In this document: piece after piece, positions 42,180 to 53,370 of the stretch | How the letters are laid out: every line of letters begins with the position of its first letter | Position numbering within the stretch: the stretch's first letter is position 1 | NCBI GenBank assembly: GCA_964016885.1 | Contig: OZ024741.1 | Span: 27,779,956-27,843,955, forward strand | Length of the DNA stretch: 64,000 nucleotides | DNA from: Eledone cirrhosa | Lineage: Eukaryota > Mollusca > Cephalopoda > Octopoda > Eledonidae | Reading direction: 5' to 3' | Program-made: the position numbers and the translations under genes | Notes under the pieces: generated by a model | Told to the model about the DNA's origin: nothing | The model's input: the letters and a program-made list of their open reading frames with translations, nothing else | Database searches by the model: none

Positions 42180-42835
42180 GAAAATGACCTTAAAATGCTT
42201 GTAGTTAATGTTGGCTCCTCCAAGAAAGACACAATGGGTAATGATGTTTTAATAAAGCTACATCTGTGTAAATGAGATTGCGACAATATGTATATAAATA
42301 TACATATTTAAAAAATATATATAGCCATGTAAACATGCCAGAAAATACAAATTTCCCTATAAATTGAAATATTGATAAACATCTTTAATTGATTTTTGGA
42401 TCTAATTGGATCCTCATCAGATATGTATATCATCCAGTCAAACACAAGGAAACATGTATTTAATGGGTATATATATCCATTTTCTCTTAATATACTGGAA
42501 TAGTTATATTAATTTACATATCACTACTCATGATGGTAATTAATTAAGATACATATTAAGAAGTGCGTCAGCAGCCGAAGTGTGTGATAAAGTTATATCT
42601 ATATAAATACAGAGTGAATAACTAAGAATGCAAAAATGTGTATATAAATATACACATTTTTTTTTTTTAAGGTGTTTATCATTATTTCCATTTACAAGGA
42701 AATTTGTATTTTCTGAGATGTTTATGTGTATATTCATATACAAATTGTTGCAGTCATGGTTACACACTCTGGATTTATACAGATATAACTTTATCATACA
42801 CATCAGTTGATGGCGTGCTTCTTAGTATAATGATG
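42180..42835. repeat. A/T-rich repeat DNA, nothing coding
   Basis: Two related blocks (GTATATAAATATACA at 42290 and 42640) each lead into TTGATAAACATC or GTTTATCATT and ATACAAATTTCC or GGAAATTTGTAT, suggesting an inverted pair of a small element. Confidence 0.45.
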
Positions 42836-42837
42836 TT

Positions 42838-43075
42838 TTAACCCTTTAGTTACCAACCTGGCCAAAACTGGCTCTGGTTCTATGAAATAAAACCACACAT
42901 TTTAAAAGTTTCCAATTTAAATTAAAATCTTCTAACACAATTTTCTATAAGAACAGTACATTAAGTTACTATCTAATTAATTAAATAATTAATAGTTTTA
43001 GTAAATCCCTCAAAATTCTTCATTAATTAATTAAAACAGTGTATTTCATTAGAAATGCAGTCATGAAAGAGTTAA
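42838..43075. mobile_element. Complete family-1 TTAA MITE (reference copy)
   Basis: TTAACCCTTTAGTTACC to CATGAAAGAGTTAA, 238 bp. It supplies the empty site for the Helitron at 18715-19189. Confidence 0.8.
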
Positions 43076-43178
43076 ATACAACTGTGAATTTAAAAAAATC
43101 CTGGATGGTCACAGCTAGGATGTATTTGACCATGGGTGAACATTATCATGACTGAACTGGTGTTAAACAATAACAACT

Positions 43179-43207
<29 letters not shown>

Positions 43208-43215
<8 letters not shown>

Positions 43216-43336
43216 GGTGGCACAAAGTAGCACACCAGTAAAATAACACTTTGCCATAATATCTTCATATTTGTTATGTGAACAGATTTTTATTATGATT
43301 AGTGTGGTATATGACTTTTGTGCCACCCTGTGTGTG
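43208..43336. mobile_element. Short MITE with about 20-bp inverted repeats
   Basis: CACAGGGTGGCACAAAGT at the left is complemented by ACTTTTGTGCCACCCTGTG at the right. It is flanked by TA tracts, as expected for a Tc1/mariner-type element. Confidence 0.85.
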
Positions 43337-43339
43337 TAT

Positions 43340-44060
43340 ATATATATAGACATACACAGGCAGATTTAAAAAGAAACTATCTCCCATAATCTATCCACCT
43401 TACTAGAATAGAAAAATAAATCTGAAGCAATCAAGATAAAAAAACAGAGACTAATGTGCGTGCATGTGTGACCTTAACAGACATTTTCTCTTTGAATATA
43501 ATCCAGTCCAATAGTGCTTTAATGGAATATGCCTGAAAACATCTGGAACACACCGTTGTTGTTGTGTTTCAATGTAACATAATTGGCTTCAATAGAAGAA
43601 AAATAAGCAAAAAAAGGCATTTTTCAAGCAACTTTTGTTTGTGAGAAATTTCTGCTAACAACATGGCTGGTGTGTATCTTCAACAGCTGCAATACCATTT
43701 TTTAGTGTTCAACTCTTCAATGGTAACATTCCCTCCAATCATGGTTACTTTTCTAGTTGTTGAGATAAGTCAATGGTAAGGGAATCCTCTATATGGTCTT
43801 TTGACTTGTTAAAAATAGCAGCCAAATTGCCTTCAAAATATACTCCACTCTTTTAATACTTTTGAACCGTATTCAAGTACCTAAGGATATGACCATGGTA
43901 TTTGTCATAAAGCTAACTTGGCTGAAGCCTAGGGGCCTGCCAGTTTTTGGGGTTTTTTTTTGTATGAGCTCACCATGAAAAGAATTTAAAAATTGACTAT
44001 CAACACAAAATACTCAGTAAATGTCTTTTTACTGTATATTATTAAATTTTATATTTCACA
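43340..44060. repeat. Intergenic DNA, diverged repeats
   Basis: 43730-43825 (GTTGAGATAAGTCAATGG and AAAATAGCAGCC) is a relative of 44625-44700. I see no gene. Confidence 0.4.
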
Positions 44061-44067
44061 ATTTATT

Positions 44068-44250
44068 ATTTGGCAGTATCGGTTGAGGGTCGGACGCCAT
44101 GCTTTCCAGCATAGTTACGTCTCTTTACGGTCTGAGTTTAAATCCTTCCGAGGTTAACTTTGCCTTTCATCCTTATGGAGTCGATAAAATAAAGTACCAG
44201 TAATGTACTGGATAATTGCTGGCCTTGTGCCAAAAGTAGAAACAATTATA
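44068..44250 (+). mobile_element. SINE-A, forward
   Basis: GGCAGTATCGGTTGAGGGTC to CAAAAGTAGAAACAATTA, near full length but lacking the GGGCGGTGGATT start. Confidence 0.8.
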
Positions 44251-44254
44251 TTAA

Positions 44255-44745
44255 TGAAATATACCATTCCAGCTGTGGTGGTGTGAAAGGTAAAGTGCCA
44301 GAGGAGGCTTGAAATACCTGGAAGCCTAAGAAGTAGGTTAAGGGTTAAAACAGCCTATCTTTTAATGCTTGAAAGCCTAACGACCTGTCCATGAGTTAAA
44401 ACAGCTCAGCTTTTAATGCCTGGAACCCTAAGGACCTGTTGTTGAGTTAAAACAGCCCAGCTTTTGATGCATGGAAGTCTAAGGACCTGGTCATGGCTTA
44501 ATACGGCTCAGCTTTTAATACCAAACTATCTGAAACAAACTTTGGTGTCTATGAATAAAAAATGGTTGGTTTTAAAGAGTCCATGTTTAAATATAAACCT
44601 TCCATTATAATGTCATGGCTACAACTGTAGTTGAGATAAGTCAATAGAAGGGGGAGCCCCTGTGTGGTCCACAGACTGACTAGAAATAGCAGCCTAATCA
44701 CTAACGCTTGTGATACCAAACTGATTGAAACTGCCCCTGGTTCTA
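44255..44745. repeat. Short tandem repeat and MITE-related DNA
   Basis: 44330-44520 has three units of about 65 bp with TAAGGACCTG and AAACAGCTCAGCTTTTAAT. 44530-44740 resembles a family-1 MITE. Confidence 0.5.
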
Positions 44746-44747
44746 TG

Positions 44748-45740
44748 TGCGTCAATTGTTAGCTGCCGAGACACTGCATCCTTTAAGACACTCATGCTTC
44801 CCGAAATACGCCAAAACTACACCTGATGTACCCCTTCCATACACATGCACACATGTGTGTATCATGACTCGTGCACTGTTCATTTTACTGATGTTTGTGC
44901 ATTGCCCTATGTACTGTACATGCACTTTTTTGATGAGTTGTGGTGCACCTGGGCACTGTACACAATATTTCATTATTGTTATTGTTATTATATCATGACT
45001 CATACACCGTTTATTTTCCTGACATTTTTACATTATTCTATGTACTATACATGCACCTTTGATGAGTTGTAGTGCACCTGAGCACTGTACACAATAATTT
45101 CATTATTATTATTATTATATAAAAATAGTTTGTTTTAAAGTGTTTGTATTTAAATTTAAACCTTTCATAGATGGTGTATTGCATTAATAATATAGAAAGT
45201 TTTTAACCATCTCGCCAACTGCAACCCTGAGCGCCTCTTTGATCTCCATATGTCTAACACACGTGGACATGCCTACAAGATAAGAAAACAGCACAGCTCC
45301 CATGACTTTCGCAGACATTTTTTCACGCTCAGAGTTGCTGAAGCATGGAACAAACTGCCTGCGTCAATTGTTAGCTGCCGAGACACTGCATCCTTTAAGT
45401 CACTCATGCTTCCCGAAATACGCCAAAACTACACCTGATGTACCCCTTCCATACACATGCACACATGTGTGTATCATGACTCATGCACTGTTCATTTTAC
45501 TGATGTTTGTGCATTGCCCTATGTACTGTACATGCACTTTTTTGATGAGTTGTGGTGCACCTGGGCACTGTACACAATATTTCATTATTGTTATTGTTAT
45601 TATATCATGACTCATACACCGTTTATTTTCCTGACATTTTTACATTACATTATTCTATGTACTATACATGCACCTTTGATGAGTTGTAGTGCACCTGAGC
45701 ACTGTACACAATAATTTCATTATTATTATTATTATTAAAT
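44748..45740 (+). mobile_element. CR1-like LINE 3' ends in tandem duplication
   Basis: 45240-45440 reads NTRGHAYKIRKQHSSHDFRR, then FFTLRVAEAWNKLPAS and [15 protein letters not shown], the usual RT C-terminus of these elements, followed by its tail to (ATT)n at 45735. 44750-45120 repeats the last part at an offset of about 612 bp with very few differences. Confidence 0.8.
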
Positions 45741-45744
45741 GAAA

Positions 45745-45990
45745 GAGATAACTCTTGATACCAAACTGCCTGGTCCTACAACATAAAACTTTATTTTAAA
45801 GTGTTTATATTTATTTGAAAAGATTTCATCATAATTTTATGATATAACCTTTGTTATGTTATGTTGCAAACACCAAATTAATGATGAGATAATTATTCTA
45901 CTAAATATCTTAAAATTCAATTGAAGATCATAGGCAGTGTCCTTCATTAGAAATATGGTAATGGAAGTATTAAAGAAGAACAACACATTG
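45745..45990. mobile_element. Family-1 MITE relative, uninterrupted
   Basis: TTGATACCAAACTGCC, AAAGTGTTTATATTTATTTG and CATTAGAAATATGG. It is the empty site for the Helitron at 50690-51396. Confidence 0.65.
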
Positions 45991-46359
45991 TATGATGTAC
46001 TCAGATATACTATGCCTGAAGAAAAGATAGGATGTTCTCGGCTGGAATATGTAACCTGTTTTTCTTGAAACTTTATATTTTGTGAACAGCAGCAGCATTG
46101 ACTACAGATGTCCAACAGGAAACTACACCTACAATGGTTAGAGTATCAAGTAGCTCCATCTCCCCTACATTTACAATAGTCAGTGTACAACATTTACAAG
46201 AGTGTGGTAACATAAGCGAGAAGCAGGCTCCCAGCGTATCTGTGAGGTCATGATCTCCAACTAAATATTTATTTTGTCTGTGACGACCCGTCCAACCATT
46301 GCTAGCAGGGAAAACAGACCAACAACGAGGATGATGATGATTATTTATATATATATATA

Positions 46360-46863
46360 TATATATAAAGTTGTAATTCCTGTCTGTCTGTTTGTTCACA
46401 AACTCCTATGGTTTTGGAGATAGACCCCCCCCCCCCCCCCATAACCATATATATTCTGAAACTACATTGCCCAGGGTACTTGGATAAGTATATTTCATTT
46501 TAATCAAAGGGTTCCCCGGGGGCACTAACCCCCGCTGAAAATTTATGCCTTTGATTTATATGAAATGTAAGCCATAGGTAAATGACGAGATATGATGCCG
46601 ATTCACAAAAGTTTTGAATTGATATTTTGAAAAAAATTATTTACAAGAAACAAAATAAGAATAAGATTTAATAATGTAATTTTGATTTGATATATCACAA
46701 AAAAATAATGTTTTCCAATTTTTCATGCATGACATTTTACTTTACATTGAGTAATATTGAAATGCAGAGTTTTTCAACATAAATTATATCACTGATTTAA
46801 AATCAATCATTTTCTTACAAAAGAAATGTGTGAAACGCAGCAAGGCGCGGGTAATTCGGCTAG
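46360..46863 (+). mobile_element. Short non-autonomous Helitron
   Basis: 5' side TATATAAAGTTGTAATTCC after a TA tract. The 3' end AACGCAGCAAGGCGCGGGT, spacer and CTAG is followed by T. The interior is non-coding, with a C14 run at 46427. Confidence 0.7.
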
Positions 46864-46879
46864 TATATATATATATATA

Positions 46880-47235
46880 TATAGTGGTTGTATAGGTGAC
46901 ACAACAAAAAGTGCCCAGCCCACACTGTAAAGTGGTGGTCTAGGTAATTCGACAAAATGCGTCCAATCCACAATGCAGCAGTCATGTAGGTGACGTGACA
47001 AAATGTGTCCAGTCCATACTGCAAAGTGGTTGTGTAGCTGACAACAAAAAGCACCCAGCACACACTGTAAATGTGGTAGGTGTTAGGAAGGGCATCTAGC
47101 CATAGAAACAAAGCCAAAACCAGTCTTGTATGAACAAGACATGGTCATTTGACCGGGCTTATCTCACAACAGGGCAACTCATCTAACCCATGCTAGCGTG
47201 GAAAATGGACGATAAACAGTGATGATGATGATATA
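46880..47235 (+). repeat. 58-bp units and (ATG)-type tail
   Basis: Three units of CCAGTCCATACTGCAAAGTG type, then GGTGTTAGGAAGGGCATCTA and CTAACCCATGCTAGCGTGG to (ATG)n. Confidence 0.7.
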
Positions 47236-47249
47236 ATATATATATACAT

Positions 47250-47425
47250 ATATAGGGACAGACTTGACTGTTGTCAAGGAGTTCACATAGCAACCACATA
47301 GTTTCAGGTTGTCTAAGATTACCACTTTGGACAAGTGTCTCTTAGTCTAACCTTAGGTTCAGCGATGCTTTGTCAGTGATATTTATTTAGTAGACGAAAA
47401 CTGCAGAAACCTGTCATATGTTTGA
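47250..47425 (+). mobile_element. SINE-C, diverged
   Basis: CAACCACATAGTTTCAGGTT, GGACAAGTGTCTCTTAGTCT and a GTAGACGAAAACTGCAGAA end. A better-preserved head is at 54090. Confidence 0.6.
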
Positions 47426-47429
47426 GTGC

Positions 47430-48540
47430 ACACGTACGCACACGTGTGCACATGTATGCGCGTGTGTCTGTATTTACATTTGTATCTATTTTATGGCCTG
47501 TAAATGACTGTATTTCCTGGTGTCTAAGATGCTATTTTTTCCCTAAAATAAGTCTTGAAAATCTACCATGTGTCCTGGAGACCGGAGGTTGTGTTTCTCA
47601 TAGGCATATCCTAACCCCAGAGGGAAATTATCTATGCTAGACAGTAATCTGAACTCCTGTATATGACCTCTCAATGAAATATATAAATTAAACTTAGTTG
47701 AAATAATGAACAAAATATCATAAAAAATTAGGTAACAAGACCTGATGTGCCGGTACCTTATTTTTATGTTTATTATTGTTTTTCAAATTTTGGGTTGTCA
47801 AAATTGAGGTGTGTCCTTGAGAGCAAAGTATTTTTGACAACAGGAAATACAGTATGTAGCAGACTTGAAAAAGATGAAATAAGCACTAGGGTCAATATTA
47901 TCGATTACATTCAGAAGGTGCTCCAGCATGGGCGCAGTCTATAGACTAAAACATGTAAAACAGTCTTTCGTTAGAAATACAATATCAAAGGGGGTAAAAA
48001 CACTTATTGCTATACATCTAATAAGAATCACCATTGCAAATTGAACAGCAAGCCAGATGTTTGAAGTCCTTTTCAACCTACTTAAATACCACTTACAAAA
48101 ACATACAATACTTCAAAAGAACATAAATATTGGTCCATCGATTTCCACAGTTGTTTGGTATTAAAATATTATTGTTTCAGTTATAGCAAAAGAAAAAAAC
48201 GCCATAAAAGGCAATAAAAATATATACACACTTAAGTAATAAATAACTTATAGAAAGTATTCATAGTAAGGTGCGACACAAACAGCAAGGGAGGGGAGAG
48301 GTTTCATAGTCAGGTGTCAGGGCGGAGGGGAGTAGTAAACAGACACAAGAGGAGTGTTCAGTCAGGTGGGAATCTTCATAGTTGGGGGGGGGGGGGTGAA
48401 GTAGTAAACAGACACAGGAAGTAGGGGGTAGGTGAAATAGTAAACAAACAAGAGAAAGGGGGAATATTCATAATCAGATGGAGAGGGGGAGTAAAATAAT
48501 AAACAGGTAAGACAGGGGTAGGGAGTTTATTATCAGGTGC
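47430..48540. repeat. Intergenic DNA, no gene seen
   Basis: 48275-48500 has four loose GTAGTAAACAGACACA-type units. The short open frames at 47422-47944 lack any family signature. Confidence 0.4.
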
Positions 48541-48547
48541 TGGGGTG

Positions 48548-48940
48548 AACTGTTGTAAGACATTTGATCCAGCACATAGAGGACCCTAACTGTTGTAAGG
48601 TATTTGATCGAGTACATAGAGGACCCTAACTGTTGTAAGACATTTGATCCATCACAGAGGACCCTAACTGTTGTAAGGTATTTGATCCAGTACATAAATG
48701 ACACTAACTGTTGTAAGGTATTTGATCCAGTACATAGAGGACCCTAACTGTTGTAAGGTATTTGATCCAGTACATAGAGGACCCTATCTAACTACTGTAA
48801 GGTATTTGATCCAGTACATAGAGGACCCTAACTATTGTAAGGTATTTGATCCAGTAGATAGAGGACCCTAACTATTGTAAGGTATTTGATCCAGTACATA
48901 GAGGACCCTAACTAACTGCTCTAAGGTATTTGGTCCAACA
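48548..48940. repeat. 40-bp minisatellite, about 10 units
   Basis: The unit has AACTGTTGTAAGGTATTTGA and TCCAGTACATAGAGGACCCT. Some units carry an extra CTAACTAC. Confidence 0.95.
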
Positions 48941-49284
48941 CTATTGATTCTACCTAACCACTGTCCTTTTAAGCAACATCAATATATCCAATATTGGTAG
49001 TTGGCATTAAGAAAGGTATGCAGTATGCCAGCATGGAAAATAAAATGATGATGATGATTTCTTTGATAGATAACGAAAGTTACTTTATAAAGTACTGTTT
49101 CCTCTTATCTTTAGAACTGTGAGGGCAAATAAAGCACTTTTGTCCTAATCTCATCCTATATTTACAATTACAGTTCAAAGGGAGGAAGATTTAAATGAAA
49201 GAAAACAAACTCAAACTATATTTTTCTCATTTTAATAGAATATATATGTACAGTTATGTTATATTTTTCTCATCTAAATAAAAT

Positions 49285-49405
49285 AGATCATCATCATCAT
49301 CTCCGTTTAATGCCCATTTTTCACGCTGGCATGGGTTAGACAAGTTATCCTATTGTGAGCAATGCTAAGCCAGGTGACCATGTCTTGCTCGTATATTTTT
49401 CAGAT
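49285..49405 (-). repeat. (ATG)-type tail, reverse copy
   Basis: (ATC)n, then CACGCTGGCATGGGTTAGAC, the reverse complement of the tail motif. Confidence 0.65.
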
Positions 49406-49504
49406 TTAAATAAAATAAGATGGGCTTCCATACAGTTTCCTCCTACCCAATTCCACTGGGTACACACTGTCAAACCTCTCCATTCAGTTAAATGTCATAT
49501 CTAG

Positions 49505-49740
49505 GCTGCCATTTCTAAAAGAAGGTTTATTGGTCAATTCTTCTTCAAAGAAAATGGTGTTGTTGCTACAGTCACAAAGGAACACTATGTGGAAATCCTG
49601 GAAGACTTCAAAAAGGAGCTACAGATCATACACCCATCTCTAATGAATAAGTTCTGGTTCCAGCAGGACAGAGCAGGCCCTCACGCCTCCAATGAGTCAC
49701 AAAAATAGCTGAAAAATAACTTTGGAAATCGTGTGATCAG
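49505..49740 (+). pseudogene. DDE transposase fragment, Tc1/mariner-like
   Basis: Frame reads NGVVATVTKEHYVEIL, then NKFWFQQDRAGPHAS with a stop eight codons later. W-F-Q-Q-D with downstream P-H is the second catalytic Asp block of DDE/D transposases. Flanking parts are missing. Confidence 0.7.
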
Positions 49741-49744
49741 GTAG

Positions 49745-49960
49745 GGTGACTGTTGCAGCAGATGTTACTGGCCATTCACTGTGGAAATGCCTTTGCAATT
49801 TTGTCCGCAAGGCGGAACCAAAATACAAATAATGCTTTCTTTTCTCCTCCTTTTCCTCTCATTTATGGTATTCATAGTCCTTTCCTTTACAATCAGATCT
49901 GCTCTTTTTTATCCCTTTTTTATTTTGTTTTTAGCTTTGTTTAATACTTTCATCACTATA
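49745..49960 (+). repeat. Repeat family R copy
   Basis: CACTGTGGAAATGCCTTTGC and TTTGTCCGCAAGGCGG parallel 1985-2030 in reverse. Joined directly to the transposase fragment. Confidence 0.45.
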
Positions 49961-50074
49961 TAACTATTGTTCAATGAAATATATATATATATATATATAT
50001 ATAGTGCTACATCGTCTAATATGTCTGACCTTTTTTCTTTTCTTTTAAGGCAAGATTTTAAAAAAAATAATGAT

Positions 50075-50470
50075 AATGAAATTATTGTGTACAGTGCTCA
50101 GGTGCACTACAACTCATCAAAGGTGCATGTATAGTACATAGAATAATGTACAAATGTCAGGAAAATAAACAGTGTACGAGTCATGAAATACATGTGTGTG
50201 TGTGTATGGAGGGGGGACATCAGGTGTAGTGTTGGCGAATCTCAGGAAGCATGGAGATTTTAAAGGATGCAGTGTCTCGACAGCTAATAACTGATGCAGG
50301 TAGTTTGTTACATGCTTCAGCAACTCTGAGCGTGAAAAAATGTTTCCGAAAGTCATGGGAGCTGTGCTGTTTTCTAACTTTGTAGGCATGCCCACATATG
50401 TTAGACACATGAAAATCAAAAAGGTGCTCTGGGTTGTTGGCAAGATAGTTAATAATTTGAAGGAAACTTA
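50075..50470 (-). mobile_element. CR1-like LINE 3' end, reverse copy
   Basis: The minus strand reads MSNICGHAYKVRKQHSSHDF, NKLPASVISCRDTASFK and MLPEIRQHYT, then the tail to (ATT)n at 50085. Confidence 0.8.
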
Positions 50471-50689
50471 GCTGATATTTCTAGCAGAAAACTAAACCAC
50501 ATGATTTGCTGCAGTAGGAAACAGTATTTCCAGATCTCCAATCATATATGTTAAAAGCACTCAAGGGCCAGCTGGTGGATGTTAAACTGGGTGACAGAGT
50601 AACCCTTTTGATACCAAACCGCCATTTAATGATGCACGACATGCTTTGTTTTTTTGGGGGGTGTTTATCTATATACTACTAAAGTGTTT

Positions 50690-50903
50690 ATCTATATACT
50701 ACTAAAACTCTGTGATTGTGTGCTTGTCTGTAATTTAATACATCCCAAACATCGCATAATAGGAAAATACTTTGAAAGGAAGTTGCCCCTGAAATAGGAA
50801 TACAAATGGAATAAATCAAGTTTCACGTAAATTGGAGTATGGGTTCCCGTGATACGGGTTTTTTCCGGGTATCTTCATAAATAGAGAGAGAAAAAGATAG
50901 TGG

Positions 50904-51001
<98 letters not shown>

Positions 51002-51396
51002 GAAAGAGAGAGAGAGAGAGAAAGAGAAAGAGAGAGAGATATGGTAGTGTTGTTGAATGAAATTATAACAGGAGGCTTCAAAAAATCAAATACAGCATTA
51101 CTGTATCTAATGCGAATTTGGTGACTGAATGTTACGTCATATGTATCATATAACTTGTGTTAGGACAGGATGTGTGTAGCAAATATTTCCTGCTAAATAG
51201 GAAGGGTTTCTAAGTATGTGGGGGGGGGGGGGCAGGCCCCCATACACACATGCACATATATGCGCCTTCCAATTTCATTTTACATTATATACATGTTTGT
51301 GTATATGTTAATTATTTAAAAATTATTTTTAAGTAAACATGATTTTAAAAACATATTCTTAACTGAACGTGACCCAACGGGTCACCTGTGCTCTAG
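50690..51396 (+). mobile_element. Non-autonomous Helitron (about 0.7 kb) in a family-1 MITE
   Basis: 5' TCTATATACTACTAAAACTC; 3' hairpin GTGACCCAACGGGTCAC, spacer, CTAG then T. The MITE resumes at TATTTATCTAAAAACCTT. A duplicate of the first 20 or so bases precedes the 5' end (50667-50690). Contains a long GA tract. Confidence 0.85.
50909..51040. repeat. (GA)n microsatellite inside the Helitron
   Basis: About 60 GA units with scattered A insertions. Confidence 0.95.
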
Positions 51397-51454
51397 TATT
51401 TATCTAAAAACCTTCCCTTATAATTTCTTATAAAATCTTTGCCAAGTTATGTTC

Positions 51455-51668
51455 CAGACACGAGCACAGGGCCAGCAATTTAGGAGAGAAAGTTGATTAT
51501 AACCTTCCTTGTACTTGACTGGTACTTTACTTAATTGATCTCAAAGGGATGAAAGGCAAGGAAGACCTCAACGGGATTTTAACTCAGAACGTAACAAAAC
51601 TGTAACAAAACACTACACACCATTTTGTCCGACGCTCTCGTGATTCTGCAAATCCACCGCTCTTGATA
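51455..51668 (-). mobile_element. SINE-A in the same MITE
   Basis: Reverse copy between MITE halves: GGGATGAAAGGCAAGGAAGA, GATTTTAACTCAGAACGTAA, TCTGCAAATCCACCGCTCTT. Confidence 0.7.
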
Positions 51669-51939
51669 ACGAGAAAGTTATTTTATAAAATAGCTTCATT
51701 ATTCTCAAAATTATTTAAATATTATAGGTAGTGTTTTCATGAGAAATATGGTAAAGAAAGTGTTAAATAAAACCTGGTAACTAAATATTTGCATGAAATG
51801 GGGAGGGGGGCTAGTAATTACATATTTACATAAAGAGAATAGTCTACGTTATCGTTCGACCTGCTAAAATTCTATTATTATAGTCTCGAATCTATCACAA
51901 TACAATTGTAACCTAAGCAAACATAAAAGAACAGCCCAA

Positions 51940-52210
51940 CTTCCACTGTCATCGCCTCTGTCTCTCCATATGGTGAGCAAATGGGGTCCCACGTGCTGGC
52001 CTCCCCACAGCCCCGGCGGACAGAATGGAGAAGGCGTTTCCCCGGAGAATGGTAAGGGAGATGCGCTGGAAGAGCCGTTCCAACTCGCGAGGCTCACACC
52101 TACAGCTGGCCAGCTCAGCGCCTATGGTGGTGAGTAAGGGGGTAGCCCTAGGGCCAAGGACACCAGAAGTGTCCACTGCCAAGGGTACGACCGCAAACCT
52201 GCTAAAATTA
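51940..52210 (-). repeat. Repeat family R, best-preserved copy
   Basis: The minus strand reads GVLGPRATPLLTTIGAELAS, then [20 protein letters not shown] and VGRPARGTPFAH without a stop for about 75 codons. CpG-rich compared with its surroundings. It may derive from a retroelement polyprotein or a structural gene; I cannot name it. Confidence 0.5.
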
Positions 52211-52364
52211 GTAGCGAGATTTCAATCAAATCCCCATCTTCGTTGGTTCGAATTAGATTTACAATTTTTTTTCTTCTAAATATGCATCTAGAGTTACCTC
52301 CCTTAAACTAATCGTTATAACTTTTTTTCTCCTAAGAATCAACTTCCATTCAACAAATAAACAA

Positions 52365-52720
52365 TTATCAATATAGTCGTCGTCACCACTATCAACATCA
52401 TCACAACTACTACCGCCATCATCACTACCATTACCACCGTCACCAACAACCACTACCACCATCACTATTGCCATCATCCCCCCCCCCCCCTCACACCGTC
52501 ACTACGATCACCACTGATAACAACAACCTCTCTGGTCACATTTGCACCTTAGCAACAATACAAAAGTGGCGTGTTGTAGTTACAGGTGTGTGTGTCATTG
52601 TTGTGTATGTGTTTATGTGTGTATGTGTTTATGTGTTTATGTGTACATGCGCTTGTATGTGTGAGTGTATCAGAGTGTGGGAGTGTGTGTGTGTGTATCA
52701 GAGTATGTATGTGTGGAGGG
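52365..52720. repeat. (CAC/CAT)n, C-run and (TG)n tracts
   Basis: Triplet array 52375-52480, C10 run, then a TGTGTATGTGTTTATG array from 52585. Confidence 0.85.
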
Positions 52721-53189
52721 GCTGTCTGTCAGTTAGCGAGTCAGTGCTACGTGATTTTGTTAAGGTTGACAGTGTTTAACTCACATAACACGTCTTCCCG
52801 GAACTGTAAACCACAAAAAGCCATTTCAATGTTGGCTGTTGTTTCTAGCAGATTGAGAGACCATGTAATGTTCCCCCATCCCTATCATTAGTATAACTGT
52901 TTTCGTTTGTTTTGGTTTTAATATATATCTCGAGCCAGAGTTAATCCACACTTTATTTGAGTTAAGCAACCGAGAATACAGGATTCCCCACCCGGGACAA
53001 AACACAAGGGTAGGGAATCGCAGCAGGGTTAATCTCCAGATACTGAGACTAGAATAACGTTGAGCAGTTTTGCTGAAAAATGATACATATCTAAATCTAA
53101 CTATAGTGTAACCTGTGAAATATGTATTAGTCTTATTACTAAGTATATGCATGTGTGTGCCTCTGTGCGCGCGCGTGTGTGTGTAAATA

Positions 53190-53370
53190 TCATCATCGTT
53201 ACCATTTAACCTCTGTCTCCCATGCTTGTATCACACACACACACACGATGCATATCATCATCATCAACATCGTTTTTACGCTCGTTTTTTTTTCACGCTT
53301 GCATGGGTTGGACGGGTCCTTCTCAGCACGGTATCTCTAACTTGTCACGTTCCTTCGTCATCTCCTAATG
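53190..53370 (-). mobile_element. LINE tail fragment, reverse
   Basis: CACGCTTGCATGGGTTGGAC and CACGTTCCTTCGTCATCTCC match the 3' part of 22795-23270. Confidence 0.6.

Noticed and set aside
47422..47944. Two short open frames in intergenic DNA
   Set aside because: No domain, no codon signal, and surrounding DNA is diverged repeat.
49505..49740. Functional mariner transposase
   Set aside because: Only one catalytic block is present, with a stop soon after it and no inverted repeats found nearby.
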